Shown here: positions 1 to 8,227 of the stretch, in pieces
Position numbering within the stretch: the first letter of the stretch is position 1
Layout of the letters: every line of letters begins with the position of its first letter
Source of the DNA: Verrucomicrobium spinosum DSM 4136 = JCM 18804
Lineage (GTDB): Bacteria; Verrucomicrobiota; Verrucomicrobiia; Verrucomicrobiales; Verrucomicrobiaceae
Reading direction: 5' to 3'
Length of the DNA stretch: 64,000 nt
Assembly: GCF_000172155.1 (NCBI RefSeq)
Contig: NZ_ABIZ01000001.1
Coordinates: 4,311,105-4,375,104 of the forward strand
Position numbers and translations under genes: made by a program
The notes under the pieces: model-generated
The model's database searches: none
Told to the model about the DNA's origin: nothing
The model's input: the letters and a program-made list of their open reading frames with translations, nothing else

Positions 1-420
1 ACCAGTAGGGAGGTTGTACTCTCGCTTGACAATGCAGGCACGCAGCCCGTCAGATTTAGAGACATGTGCCTGCACCTTGGTAGAGGACGGCAACCCCAAG
101 GCTTGGGCGGTGAGAATCCTATTTTTCAACTGCTCCCACCTCATCCCCTTTGGCAGTTCGAGTACTCCAAGAGAACCCAGCGCCGCAGACACCCCTGTCT
201 CCGTGAGGGCGATACGCGACTTCCCCAGGCGAATAGCGACCTCCCTTTCAACCAAATCATGGGATTTCACCTCGAAAGCAAGCGCCAGTTCGGCCTTGGT
301 CAACCGGCCCTCGAAAAGAGGCCATAGATCCTTTCTAACGGTGCTTGAGGTTTCACCCTTGCTTCTGTCGGCCACTACTAGCCGAATCAGAATGAGTTCA
401 GAGAGAATGTCAGGATTCAT
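1..420 (-). CDS. Unknown protein, N-terminal part (runs off the left edge)
   Basis: An open frame of 140 codons starts at an ATG at 420 and reaches base 1 without a stop, so only the N-terminal part is present. Its start overlaps the last 11 bases of the upstream nuclease-like gene, so the two are probably translationally coupled. The protein is soluble. Residues about 40-80 look like a possible winged-helix segment, with an amphipathic helix around LTKAELALAF followed by ALTETG and a short strand. I do not recognise the family. The coupling suggests it works with the DUF559-type protein, but that is inference. Confidence 0.7.
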   Translation of the reverse strand, partial: MNPDILSELILIRLVVADRSKGETSSTVRKDLWPLFEGRLTKAELALAFEVKSHDLVEREVAIRLGKSRIALTETGVSAALGSLGVLELPKGMRWEQLKNRILTAQALGLPSSTKVQAHVSKSDGLRACIVKREYNLPTG

Positions 421-1651
421 GGGGTTCACGCGGGCTCCTATAGCGAATTACACTAACAATTGCATCTAAAATATCTTCCAGACGTGTCACCACATCCGCA
501 GCCAGAAAGCGAAGCACAAAAAAGTCGTGTTTTTGCAGCAGCACATCCTTTCGCCTGTCGCGCCGATAGGCATCCGCATCGGCAAAATGATGGTACCCGT
601 CGATCTCTATGGCCAGCCCAGCATCCACTGCCAGCAAATCCACTTCGGCCCGTTGGTTCCCGAAAGTCACCGCCAGCCGCTGATTCAGGCGGAACTTGCC
701 CCGGGTTTTGGGTAATCGTTCCAGCACCTCAAAGAGAAAGGACTCGGCGGCGCTGCGAGCCTCGTCCCCCTCCCTCGCTGATTCCCCCTTCTCAGGTTCC
801 GCCACAGCTTGCTTCGCCAGTATTTGCAGTTGGGCAAGCTCTGACGACGACAGTTCACCGCCCTCGCGAGCGACGAATTCCAACGCCCGTCTAAGTCCAT
901 TCTCTCTCCATGTGGCGCCCTCTGCAGCGGTGCAACTCGACCCTCGTTGGCCGGCTGCACTCGCCACCGCCACCAGTCCCTCACGCAAAAGAACTTCCCA
1001 GCGGGTAGCAATCTCACAAGCAGCCAGCGCAGCCACCTGCATTTCGCCCAGCGTCACAGCGACCGGAAGATGCGGCACGACTTCCGCAAACCGGCACAAT
1101 GCCTGCACATCCGCCGCCGCCACCTCCGTTCTTCCACTCTGCGGCAGCAGGAGCACGGCGGGCAACTTTTCAGAAGGCATGAGGCGGCCGAAGATCTTGA
1201 CGCAGGTCTCCAGGTCCCCGGTCAAGCGCAACACTTCACTCAGGAGATGCTCTGACTTCTGGGGACCCACACCATGGCGAAGGATGGTTTTGCAAACCTG
1301 CCGTTCGATTTCGTCCAGTTTCCCTGCGGTCACCCGGTCCAGAAACAGCCCCAACTCCATTTCCGTCTTATCCGCTAGAGCGGACGCCATCTGCTCCAGG
1401 TCGTCTCCCTTCAGTTGGGCCACGAAGGCTATGCACAACGGCAGAAGATAAGGCAGGTCCAGCAGGCAACCCACCCACTGGGCGGCCACCCGGCCTTCCT
1501 CAAAAGAATCGATGCAGACCACCGGCCGCCCGACACGCCGCCATGAAACAATCCACTGCTGATGTGCCTCCCGCACCCCTCCATGAAGCGCTGAAACCAT
1601 GGGTACGCCCTGGACTCTCCGCTTTTGGTGCAACTGAATTATTTGATCCAT
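410..1651 (-). CDS. DUF559-type (Vsr-like, PD-(D/E)XK) endonuclease-domain protein
   Basis: This is a 413-residue protein. The C-terminal ~110 residues match the DUF559/Vsr-like nuclease fold. They show the core EVDLLAVDAG followed by LAIEIDGYHHF, in which the Asp of VDLL and the Glu/Asp of EID would bind metal, and then RRDRRKDVLL and FFVLRF, as is usual for DUF559. The first ~270 residues are not recognised. The segment HGGVREAHQQW followed by a strand VVCIDS recalls a degenerate P-loop, but the P-loop Lys-Ser/Thr is absent. The gene overlaps the start of the next minus-strand gene by 11 bases. A DNA repair or defence role is possible. The nuclease fold is well supported and the biological role is not. 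Confidence 0.75.
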   Translation of the reverse strand: MDQIIQLHQKRRVQGVPMVSALHGGVREAHQQWIVSWRRVGRPVVCIDSFEEGRVAAQWVGCLLDLPYLLPLCIAFVAQLKGDDLEQMASALADKTEMELGLFLDRVTAGKLDEIERQVCKTILRHGVGPQKSEHLLSEVLRLTGDLETCVKIFGRLMPSEKLPAVLLLPQSGRTEVAAADVQALCRFAEVVPHLPVAVTLGEMQVAALAACEIATRWEVLLREGLVAVASAAGQRGSSCTAAEGATWRENGLRRALEFVAREGGELSSSELAQLQILAKQAVAEPEKGESAREGDEARSAAESFLFEVLERLPKTRGKFRLNQRLAVTFGNQRAEVDLLAVDAGLAIEIDGYHHFADADAYRRDRRKDVLLQKHDFFVLRFLAADVVTRLEDILDAIVSVIRYRSPREPHES

Positions 1652-1991
1652 GTACAGTGAAAACTGCGAAAAAAACTGGCTCCAGGCACGAGGTCACCAG
1701 GTTCCCGATAGTTGGTTGAGTTCCTCTACCAAATAGCCGCCGAGTATTCAAGCAGGAGCAAGACCAAAATAGCTGAGAAAACGCCCTATCAAGCTATGCC
1801 CTCGCATGCACCCCGCGTAAGAGCGAAAGACCTCTGCAGCGTTGGCTGTAAATGGGGGGGGCACCGGACAATGCACCGCCCCACCAGACCATTCACTTGC
1901 CCACGTCACACTCGGTGCGCCCCAACGAGTGGGTGCGCCACCTCCACACCCTAGACAGGGTGTGACCTTTGATCGTCATTACCTCCCCGGA
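1652..1991. other. Gene-free spacer with a perfect hairpin
   Basis: About 340 bases lie between two minus-strand genes with no convincing coding frame. It contains a perfect 8-bp inverted repeat, CACACCCT and AGGGTGTG, around a 4-base loop at 1945-1964. There is no T-tract on either side, so it is not a classical intrinsic terminator. It may mark the transcript end of the ferritin-like gene that stops at 1992. Nothing else is recognised. Confidence 0.4.
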
Positions 1992-2825
1992 TCAGCAAGG
2001 ACCGACTCCACGTTTGAAAACCGGTGGGACATTCCCCGGTTCATTGCTCTCCGTCTCACGCCGATTGCCTTGGACGCTCAGTCGATATGAAGCCCGCTCC
2101 CAAGCCAGGTCCGCACGCAGTCCTTTGACGAACCGGTCCATGCCGCGCCAGATACCGCGATAGAAGGCTCCGTCCGTGGCACCCATGCCAATGAGTGCAC
2201 TCCGGTGATTCACCCACAGCACGGTTCCTGCGGCCAGTCCACGCAAACGGAAACAAGCCTCCCAGATTCTGCCATAGCTGCGATCATGCTGCACACCTTC
2301 ACTGGCGAGCCGAGCACGATGAAACGCAATGTGCCCCGATTCGTCCCGATTGATCAAATCGCACATGCCCCGGATGGCCACATCATCGCAATGACGCCGC
2401 AACAGGCGGTAATACTGGTGGCTGACGATCTCTGTCAGCAGCAATGCGTACAACTCGAACTGGACACCCAGCCATTTCCTCAGACCGCAAAAGAGTGAGA
2501 AGCTCCAATGGGATTTGATCTCCGGTGCCCCGAACCGCCGCAGAGCCCAGCCAAGGAGCCGGGAATGCTCCTCCTCTTCCTTGAACCATAGATCCACCAG
2601 TTCCTTGATGTTCCCCTGCCCCTCCAACACCTCCGAACGATCGTAGGCGATCAGGTAAGCAGGTCCGCCGCCGTCTCCCAATTGGAACTGCTGGAGGGAT
2701 CGGATCAAGTGCGCGAACCGGCGCGGTGACAGCTTCTTGTCCACGGTGACAGGAGCAAACCAGTCAGGCTCCGTCCGATGGGATTGATTGTCGCGAAAGT
2801 GATTGATCCAGTGGCTGAAGTTCAT
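1992..2825 (-). CDS. Ferritin-like diiron domain protein
   Basis: This is a 277-residue all-helical protein. Likely iron ligands are E84-x-x-H87 (in EEEEHSRLL), E132 (LLTEIVSHQYY) and E162-x-x-H165 (DESGHIAFH). This is the two-ExxH signature of ferritin-like diiron carboxylate proteins. An N-oxygenase-, desaturase- or rubrerythrin-like activity is possible, but the substrate cannot be told. The start at 2825 was chosen over an upstream in-frame ATG because a GAGAGGAG Shine-Dalgarno lies just before it and the upstream translation looks non-coding. The family call is solid at the fold level only. Confidence 0.75.
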   Translation of the reverse strand: MNFSHWINHFRDNQSHRTEPDWFAPVTVDKKLSPRRFAHLIRSLQQFQLGDGGGPAYLIAYDRSEVLEGQGNIKELVDLWFKEEEEHSRLLGWALRRFGAPEIKSHWSFSLFCGLRKWLGVQFELYALLLTEIVSHQYYRLLRRHCDDVAIRGMCDLINRDESGHIAFHRARLASEGVQHDRSYGRIWEACFRLRGLAAGTVLWVNHRSALIGMGATDGAFYRGIWRGMDRFVKGLRADLAWERASYRLSVQGNRRETESNEPGNVPPVFKRGVGPC

Positions 2826-2941
2826 CGTTCGGCTCCTCTCAACAAGGTGGGTTGCTGTCTTCGGGGACAGCCACCCACCCCTCTGTGCAGGAAGTTTGAA
2901 GGAACGATGAAATGGCGGTGAATTTCCGCTTAGGGCGGATT

Positions 2942-3316
2942 TCACACCACCCCAGAAGACCTCCGGAATCCGAGAGCCAGCCAAAATGAAACAACAGCCG
3001 CGGCCAGGTGATAGACCCCGGAGAGCACCCAAAACCAACGCCCTCGCGAGATCCGCCCATCTGGCCTAGCAGCCTGAACATATCCCAGACACATCCAAAG
3101 GCCAGGGAGTCCCGCCGCTGCAGTGAGCCCGATGACGCCGAGCTTGCCGAGCAACTCCGCCTGCCCCTGGTCAGTGGCAAGAAAGGATCGAACACCGAAG
3201 AATGCCACCCAGGCCGTCAAACCAAGGCTGGCAAGCAACGTGACCACAGAGAGGCAGAAAGTCCACACCCCCAACGGGAACGTGAATCTCAAGGGAGTTG
3301 CCGCGTGGGTATTCAT
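2942..3316 (-). CDS. Small integral membrane protein, unknown function
   Basis: This 124-residue protein has three hydrophobic segments: about residues 12-36 (FPLGVWTFCLSVVTLLASLG), 58-78 (LGVIGLTAAAGLPGLWMCLG) and 96-115 (WFWVLSGVYHLAAAVVSFWL). The start at 3316 (MNTHAATPLRF) avoids a 60-residue non-membrane extension and has a GGTGAG just upstream. It lies in a run of minus-strand genes with a gap of 34 bases from the gene ending at 3351. I recognise no family. Confidence 0.6.
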   Translation of the reverse strand: MNTHAATPLRFTFPLGVWTFCLSVVTLLASLGLTAWVAFFGVRSFLATDQGQAELLGKLGVIGLTAAAGLPGLWMCLGYVQAARPDGRISRGRWFWVLSGVYHLAAAVVSFWLALGFRRSSGVV

Positions 3317-3350
3317 CTGGCTCACCGATAGAGCTTCACCTTCTACCACT

Positions 3351-4064
3351 TCACCTGTTTTTCCAATGGGTATTGGGCGACTCCCTGGGATGATAGGCTG
3401 ACAGATTCCCTGTTGCGAGCACTTCTGCCACTTGACGGAAGGTCCCAGTGGAGCTTGCGGTCTCTCCACTGGAGAGATACGGATGATGCCATTCATCCAG
3501 CTTAAGCACCAGATTCAATCCAGGTGGAAGGTTCACCACCAGTTCCTCCGGCGTGCAGAGCACCAGGTCACGGCGGGTAGCCGCCAGATACCGGCACAGT
3601 TCATACACTTGAATGCGATCTGGATCTTCCGGCTCAACCCCTGCTTCCTGGTACTCGTTTCGTGAGGGCAGGTTGATGTAATTGCCACGAACCACCACCT
3701 CCCGGGCCCCAGACGCCACGAGTTCGCCGTCCTGCCAGCTGCCGCTTTCCATAGGAAAGACAAAACGCGTCTCGTCATGAGGATGGTTCAGGAGATGCTG
3801 ATGCCACGCATGGTCATTATAGAAGTCCTCCCGGCCCGGTCGATTGACCAGGTTGCTGCCAGAGGAATACACCTGCACTTCCGGCTCACCAGCACGGGGG
3901 GAGAACCCAAACACCTCAATGGTCATGGCCCAGTCATCCTCTGAGCGATAGAGAAACAACCTGCTCGCAGCCAGATGCAAATGCCCATTGCCCAGGCTCG
4001 GAAAACTGAATTTCCGGCAGCAGGCGTCCCAGACTCCCAAGATCGAATCAGCAGTCCAAGTCAT
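3351..4064 (-). CDS. Conserved protein of unknown function (possibly DUF7003-like)
   Basis: This is a 237-residue soluble protein with no signal peptide or membrane segment. It is rich in aromatic residues, with stretches such as LAASRLFLYRSEDDWAM, VFGFSPRAGEP and GNYINLPSRNEY. It resembles small uncharacterised bacterial proteins that I tentatively associate with DUF7003. I assign no catalytic residues. The codon pattern and the clean start before a gene-free region support it being a real gene. The function is unknown. Confidence 0.6.
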   Translation of the reverse strand: MTWTADSILGVWDACCRKFSFPSLGNGHLHLAASRLFLYRSEDDWAMTIEVFGFSPRAGEPEVQVYSSGSNLVNRPGREDFYNDHAWHQHLLNHPHDETRFVFPMESGSWQDGELVASGAREVVVRGNYINLPSRNEYQEAGVEPEDPDRIQVYELCRYLAATRRDLVLCTPEELVVNLPPGLNLVLKLDEWHHPYLSSGETASSTGTFRQVAEVLATGNLSAYHPRESPNTHWKNR

Positions 4065-4274
4065 ACCCCTTTCTATTGAGGGATCCGTGGATTCGGCAAG
4101 GACAAAAAGACGCCCCTACACGATCTGCGGAGGGTATCCGCCCCTCCTGCCTTCAAATTAGATTTCCATATCTGAGCAAGATCTCCAATCGTGTTGCAAT
4201 CCCATGACAAGAATGGCATGGAATAAACAGCTCAATTTCCGAGTGGATGTTGGGTTAGTTGCAGCACACAACGG

Positions 4275-4312
4275 CCCACCATTCTTTCTTTTGGAAGGAT
4301 GGTGGGTTTTTT
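4275..4312 (+). terminator. Intrinsic terminator, stand-alone
   Basis: CCCACCAT pairs with ATGGTGGG, with partial extension of the stem inward, and six T residues follow. No coding gene precedes it on this strand, so it may end a small RNA. Confidence 0.7.
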
Positions 4313-4381
4313 GCTTTCCACAACGGTCCACCCTAAATAATTCTCGAATCGCAATAATATAAGAACATTCGCAAGATCTAC

Positions 4382-4423
4382 TTGCATAAATGCAACTTCT
4401 TAACTAACGTGAATTATCGTTAG
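4382..4423. repeat. Two short perfect inverted repeats (possible operator sites)
   Basis: TTGCAT-AA-ATGCAA at 4382-4395 and CTAACG-N8-CGTTAG at 4404-4423 lie side by side in an AT-rich patch upstream of dhaK. Dyads of this size are typical of binding sites for dimeric regulators. No regulator gene is adjacent. Confidence 0.35.
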
Positions 4424-4655
4424 GAAAAAGGCGCAAGCTTAATTCCAAGCGAAGCTGTTGGATGCAGCGCAGGGGCTCCTGGCATTCCGCGGTCAGGTGC
4501 TCCTGTTCTGTCTAGTCTCCCCAGTCATATGCTGGCCTCCTTTCCAAGGGACGAGGACTGCAAAAAATCTTTCTGCCCACACCGCCAGTGCGCTCACCAT
4601 GTGCGAAATACTGATGTTGTTGTGTGAATAGTTGAGTTTATTGAGAGAGCACTCT

Positions 4656-4692
4656 GCCCGTCTGCACCTTCACCTGTGCAGACGGGCTTTTT
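4656..4692 (+). terminator. Very strong intrinsic terminator or attenuator upstream of dhaK
   Basis: A perfect 12-bp stem (GCCCGTCTGCAC with GTGCAGACGGGC) has an 8-base loop and a five-T run. It sits 158 bases before the dhaK start on the same strand, with no gene ending upstream. It is either the end of a small RNA or a leader attenuator. Confidence 0.75.
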
Positions 4693-4849
4693 CATGCCTT
4701 CGTCCAGCTTTTTTAGCCCCGGGTGAGGCACCCCCAGAGCCACGGTCCACGCGGCTCTTCTCGCTTCCTAGTTGACCAGTGGGCTGCCCTCCGCAAAACT
4801 CACCTTCCGTTTTCTCCAGCAACCGCTTTCTTCCCCCCTTCCTCCTCCC

Positions 4850-5860
4850 ATGAACACGAATCCTGCCAAAAAAATCATCAATGATCCCCTGAAGTGTGCC
4901 GACGACCTTTTTGATGGCCTCGTGCTCGCCTATGATGGCAAGGCCCGCAAGGTGGGCACCCGCTCGATCGTGATGAATGATTTGCGTCCTGATGCGCCTG
5001 CCCTCCTCATCGGCGGCGGTGCGGGACATGAACCGATCTACCACGGCCTTGTAGGCAAGAATATGGCGGATGGGGCTGCGATTGGCGACATTTTTGCCGC
5101 TCCGCCACCTGATATCGTGCTGGAAGCCACACAGGCGGTCAACCGTGGCAAAGGGGTGCTCTTCCTTTATGGCAACTATGCGGGAGATGTCATGAACTTC
5201 GACATCGGCGCGGAACTCGCCTTGGAAGAAGGCATCGAAGTCAGAACGGTGATCATCAATGACGACGTCGCCTCGGCTCCCATCGACCAAAAAGGCAATC
5301 GGCGCGGCGTGGCTGGCCTCGTGCCGATCGTCAAGCTCGCTGGCGCAGCGGCCGCTACGGTGGACTCTCTGGACGAACTCGCCCGACTCGCCCAGAAAGC
5401 AAATGACCACACCCGTTCGGTTGGCGTGTCCACCAAGCCAGGCTCCATTCCCGCCACCGGACAGCCAACTTTCGAGCTCGCTGACGACGTCATTGGTCTT
5501 GGCATGGGCATTCACGGTGAGAAGGGAGTTGCCCTCATCCCCATGTGCACTGCCAAGGAGCTCGCCCCCAAGATGCTCGACATCATCTTTGGCGACGACC
5601 TTCCTCTCAATCCTGGCGATGAGATTGTCTTCTTTGTGAACAGCCTTGGTTCTACGCACATGATGGAGTTGCTCATCCTCCTCAAGGAAGCCCGCCCGCT
5701 GCTTGAAGCCCGGGGTTTGAAGATTCACCAGACCATCGTGGACAGCATCGTTACCTGCCAGGAGATGGCCGGAGTATCCTTCAGCATCACCAAGCTGGAT
5801 GCTGAGCTGAAAAAGCTCTGGGACATGCCCTGCGAATCCGTCGGCTACACCAAACTTTAA
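4850..5860 (+). CDS. dhaK: Dihydroxyacetone kinase, DhaK (K-domain) subunit
   Basis: This 336-residue protein is close to the usual length of DhaK subunits. DhaK binds dihydroxyacetone covalently through a histidine, here H222 in GMGIHGEKG. The GGGAGHEP loop (55-62) and the Asp in GNYAGDVMNF (about residue 113) complete the substrate site. Known enzymes need DhaL plus either ATP (fused kinases) or the phosphotransferase protein DhaM. No dhaL or dhaM is present within the window, so phosphorylation of dihydroxyacetone is unproven. The ATG at 4850 begins the conserved MNTNPAKKIIND N-terminus; frames upstream lack homology. A terminator follows, so it is probably monocistronic. Confidence 0.92.
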   Translation: MNTNPAKKIINDPLKCADDLFDGLVLAYDGKARKVGTRSIVMNDLRPDAPALLIGGGAGHEPIYHGLVGKNMADGAAIGDIFAAPPPDIVLEATQAVNRGKGVLFLYGNYAGDVMNFDIGAELALEEGIEVRTVIINDDVASAPIDQKGNRRGVAGLVPIVKLAGAAAATVDSLDELARLAQKANDHTRSVGVSTKPGSIPATGQPTFELADDVIGLGMGIHGEKGVALIPMCTAKELAPKMLDIIFGDDLPLNPGDEIVFFVNSLGSTHMMELLILLKEARPLLEARGLKIHQTIVDSIVTCQEMAGVSFSITKLDAELKKLWDMPCESVGYTKL

Positions 5861-5880
5861 ATTCTGGGGGTTTTCACGAG

Positions 5881-5911
5881 CCCGCCTCGCCCCATTGCTG
5901 GGTGAGGCGGG
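5881..5911 (+). terminator. Terminator-like hairpin after dhaK
   Basis: CCCGCCTCGCCC pairs with GGGTGAGGCGGG (one G-T pair) around a short loop. The tail TTCGTTATTG is only moderately T-rich. It lies 20 bases after the dhaK stop. Confidence 0.65.
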
Positions 5912-6150
5912 TTCGTTATTGTCGCGTGTCACAAGGATGTCACAGACAAGACACCAAAAGCCCAGTATGATCCATCCCTCGTTCTGGAATGGGAAGATTT
6001 CACCGTTGAGATTGAGCTCATTGGGACTTTTCCCATTCTCGGTCAGGATGATGCGTGCAAAAGCCAAAACTTGATAGATCTTGAACAATAAAGGACTTCC
6101 CTTCCGCGTCCTCGTGTGCCATTGTTTCAGTACTCCAAACCATTCGACCT

Positions 6151-7185
6151 GTGACTACATCACTCAGTGTTGAACTCGCTCCCGCCGGGGAGGCATGGAA
6201 AGCCTCATTTCTAGCGGCCCTCCACCACATGACGGCCGCCCGGGTGTTGGAAGAAAAACTTGCCAGCCTCTACCGCGCCGGTGGGCGCATCGTCGGCGGC
6301 GTCTATTTGGGCAAAGGCCAGGAAGCCTTCAGCGTGGCTCTAGGTCTTCAACTCTCGAAAGGCCGGGACATTTTTGCCGGGCTGATTCGCGATCAGGCCG
6401 GGAAACTGGCCTTTGGCGAGCCTATGCTTGACGCCACACGAACCTACCTCGGTTCCGCGCTCGGCCCCATGCGCGGGCGGGATGGGAACATTCACCGTGG
6501 CCGCCCCAAAGAAGGATTGCCCGCCATGATTTCCCACTTGGGATCCATGGTCAGCGTGGTGGCTGGCATGCTCATGTCCCGTCGCTTGCAAGGGCGTCTG
6601 GGTGACGCCGTCGGCGGCACCGCCATCGGCGATGGTGGCACTTCCACCGGAGCATTTCACGAGGGGCTGAACCTCGCCGCCGTGGAAAAACTCCCCCTGG
6701 TCGTGGCGGTGGCCAACAACCAGTACGCCTACTCCACCCCCAACAACCGGCAGTTTGCTTGTGCGAACCTCGTGGACCGAGCGAAAGGCTACGGTGTGGA
6801 GGGCTATGAAGTGGACGGCAAGGATCTCCTGGCATGCCTGCAAGTCTTTCAGCATGCCATCACTCGTGCGCGCGCCGGGCACGGCCCGCAGATGGTGGTT
6901 GGCTCCTTGCTCCGTCTCGGCGGGCACGGTGAGCACGATGATGCCTCTTATATTCCAGATACAGTCAAACACTCCGAGCACGGGCGAGATTGCCTGCAAC
7001 TGGCCGAAGAGTGTGCCTTGGAGCGGGGTTGGGCCACCATGACAGAGCTGGCCGCCCTGCGCGAAAGCTCCCAGAAGGAAGTGGACAGAGCCCTGGCCCA
7101 AACGAGCCGTGAACCCTCGCCCGATCCTTACAAAGAATCGTGGCGCGCCCTCGCAACCTCGGCTTTGGTGGACGAAGAGAAATGA
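6151..7185 (+). CDS. Thiamine-diphosphate 2-oxoacid dehydrogenase, E1 alpha subunit
   Basis: This 344-residue protein is the decarboxylating alpha subunit of a pyruvate/acetoin/branched-chain-type dehydrogenase. The thiamine-diphosphate motif is complete: it opens with GDGG at 160-163 and closes with NN at 189-190 (VAVANNQYAYSTP). The start used is a GTG at 6151, since no in-frame ATG lies near it. The last four bases (ATGA) overlap the E1 beta start, which implies coupled translation. Pyruvate is the likeliest substrate, but acetoin or branched-chain 2-oxoacids cannot be excluded from the sequence. No E3 is nearby, so dihydrolipoyl dehydrogenase must come from elsewhere. Confidence 0.9.
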   Translation: MTTSLSVELAPAGEAWKASFLAALHHMTAARVLEEKLASLYRAGGRIVGGVYLGKGQEAFSVALGLQLSKGRDIFAGLIRDQAGKLAFGEPMLDATRTYLGSALGPMRGRDGNIHRGRPKEGLPAMISHLGSMVSVVAGMLMSRRLQGRLGDAVGGTAIGDGGTSTGAFHEGLNLAAVEKLPLVVAVANNQYAYSTPNNRQFACANLVDRAKGYGVEGYEVDGKDLLACLQVFQHAITRARAGHGPQMVVGSLLRLGGHGEHDDASYIPDTVKHSEHGRDCLQLAEECALERGWATMTELAALRESSQKEVDRALAQTSREPSPDPYKESWRALATSALVDEEK

Positions 7186-8147
7186 GTCTGACCTACCTCG
7201 AAGCCATTCGCGAAGCCCAGTACGAAGCCCTGCGCCGTGATCCGCGCGTCTTCATCTACGGCCAGGACATCGGAGAATTTGGCGGTGCCTTCAAGGCCAC
7301 CAAGCGCCTGAGCGCGGAGTTCCCCGGCAGGGTGCTGGACTCCCCCATCAGCGAGGATGCCATGGTCGGCATGGCCATTGGAGCAGCGGTGGAAGGGAGC
7401 CGGCCGATCGTGGAGATGCAGTTTGCCGATTTCAGCAGCGTGGGTTTCAACCAGATCGTCAATCAGGCCGCCACGCTGTACTGGCGGACCAATGTGCCCT
7501 GCCCCATCGTGATCCGCCTGCCCAGTGGCGGCACGCCAGGGAGCGGACCGTTCCACAGCCAGAGCATGGAGAGCATCTACGCCCACTACCCCGGGCTCGT
7601 GATCTTGACTCCTGCAACCGTGGAAGATGCTTATCATCTCCTGCTCGATGCGGTGGAACTGGAAGATCCGGTGGTCTTCTGTGAACACAAGTTCCTTTAT
7701 TATCACCTGAAGGCCGATGCGCTGCCCACCTCCACCTTGCCCATTGGCAAGGCTCGCATCGCACGCCCAGGACGCCATGCGACCGTCGTCGCATATTCCG
7801 CCATGGTGCACGAGAGCATTCGCGCTGCGGAGGAACTTCAGCAGGATGGCTATCAGATCGAGGTGGTGGACATGCGGAGCGTGAAGCCGATCGATACGGG
7901 CACCATTCTGGCGTCTGTCGCCCGCACGGGGCGTTTGCTCTGCGTGGGGGAGTCCTTCCCCTGGGGTGGCGTGACGGCAGAGGTGATCTCCCGCGTGGTC
8001 GCAGATGGCTTCCACCTCCTGGACGCCCCTCCGCAGCGGCTGAACTCCAAAGACACACCCATCCCCTACCACCCCAATCTCTGGCGCGCCCATCGGCCCA
8101 CAGCTGCCAGCATCGTGGCCGAGCTTCGCAAGCTTTTGAAGTTCTAG
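7182..8147 (+). CDS. 2-oxoacid dehydrogenase E1 beta subunit
   Basis: This 321-residue protein pairs with the alpha subunit to form the alpha2beta2 decarboxylase. Typical beta-subunit segments are visible: the N-terminal REAQYEAL, DIGEFGGAFKAT, DSPISEDAMVGMAIGAA (with the conserved E of the thiamine site), RLPSGG and the C-terminal transketolase domain with VVDMRSVKPID and NSKDTPIPYHP. The ATG at 7182 lies inside the alpha stop region (ATGA overlap) and gives the usual family length. Eighty bases separate it from the E2 gene, so all three are probably one transcript. Confidence 0.92.
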   Translation: MSLTYLEAIREAQYEALRRDPRVFIYGQDIGEFGGAFKATKRLSAEFPGRVLDSPISEDAMVGMAIGAAVEGSRPIVEMQFADFSSVGFNQIVNQAATLYWRTNVPCPIVIRLPSGGTPGSGPFHSQSMESIYAHYPGLVILTPATVEDAYHLLLDAVELEDPVVFCEHKFLYYHLKADALPTSTLPIGKARIARPGRHATVVAYSAMVHESIRAAEELQQDGYQIEVVDMRSVKPIDTGTILASVARTGRLLCVGESFPWGGVTAEVISRVVADGFHLLDAPPQRLNSKDTPIPYHPNLWRAHRPTAASIVAELRKLLKF

Positions 8148-8227
8148 ATAGCAAGCTTCCGCGTCCCCATGGACGGCTCACAGACGACCGCCTGCGCCCT
8201 TCACTCCCCCTTCCTCGACAGCATCTC

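Larger units (their letters stand above)
4065..4849. other. Long gene-free region with two stand-alone terminators and inverted repeats
   Basis: About 785 bases separate a minus-strand gene from plus-strand dhaK without a credible coding frame. The stretch from about 4330 to 4440 is clearly AT-rich against a GC-rich background. Two strong plus-strand terminator hairpins (4275-4312 and 4656-4692) have no coding gene upstream on that strand, which suggests small RNAs or a dhaK leader with attenuation. A possible promoter upstream of the first hairpin is TTGCAA near 4194, followed about 17 bases later by ATGGAATAAA. No Rfam family is recognised by eye (not tmRNA, RNase P RNA or a known riboswitch). 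Confidence 0.45.

Noticed and set aside
14..469. Plus-strand frame at the left edge
   Set aside because: It lies opposite the coupled minus-strand pair and has no recognisable features; the minus-strand frames have nuclease motifs and overlap properly.
4670..6088. Long minus-strand frame opposite dhaK (472 codons)
   Set aside because: It is antisense to the clear dhaK gene, has no family match and is explained by the codon bias of a GC-rich gene.
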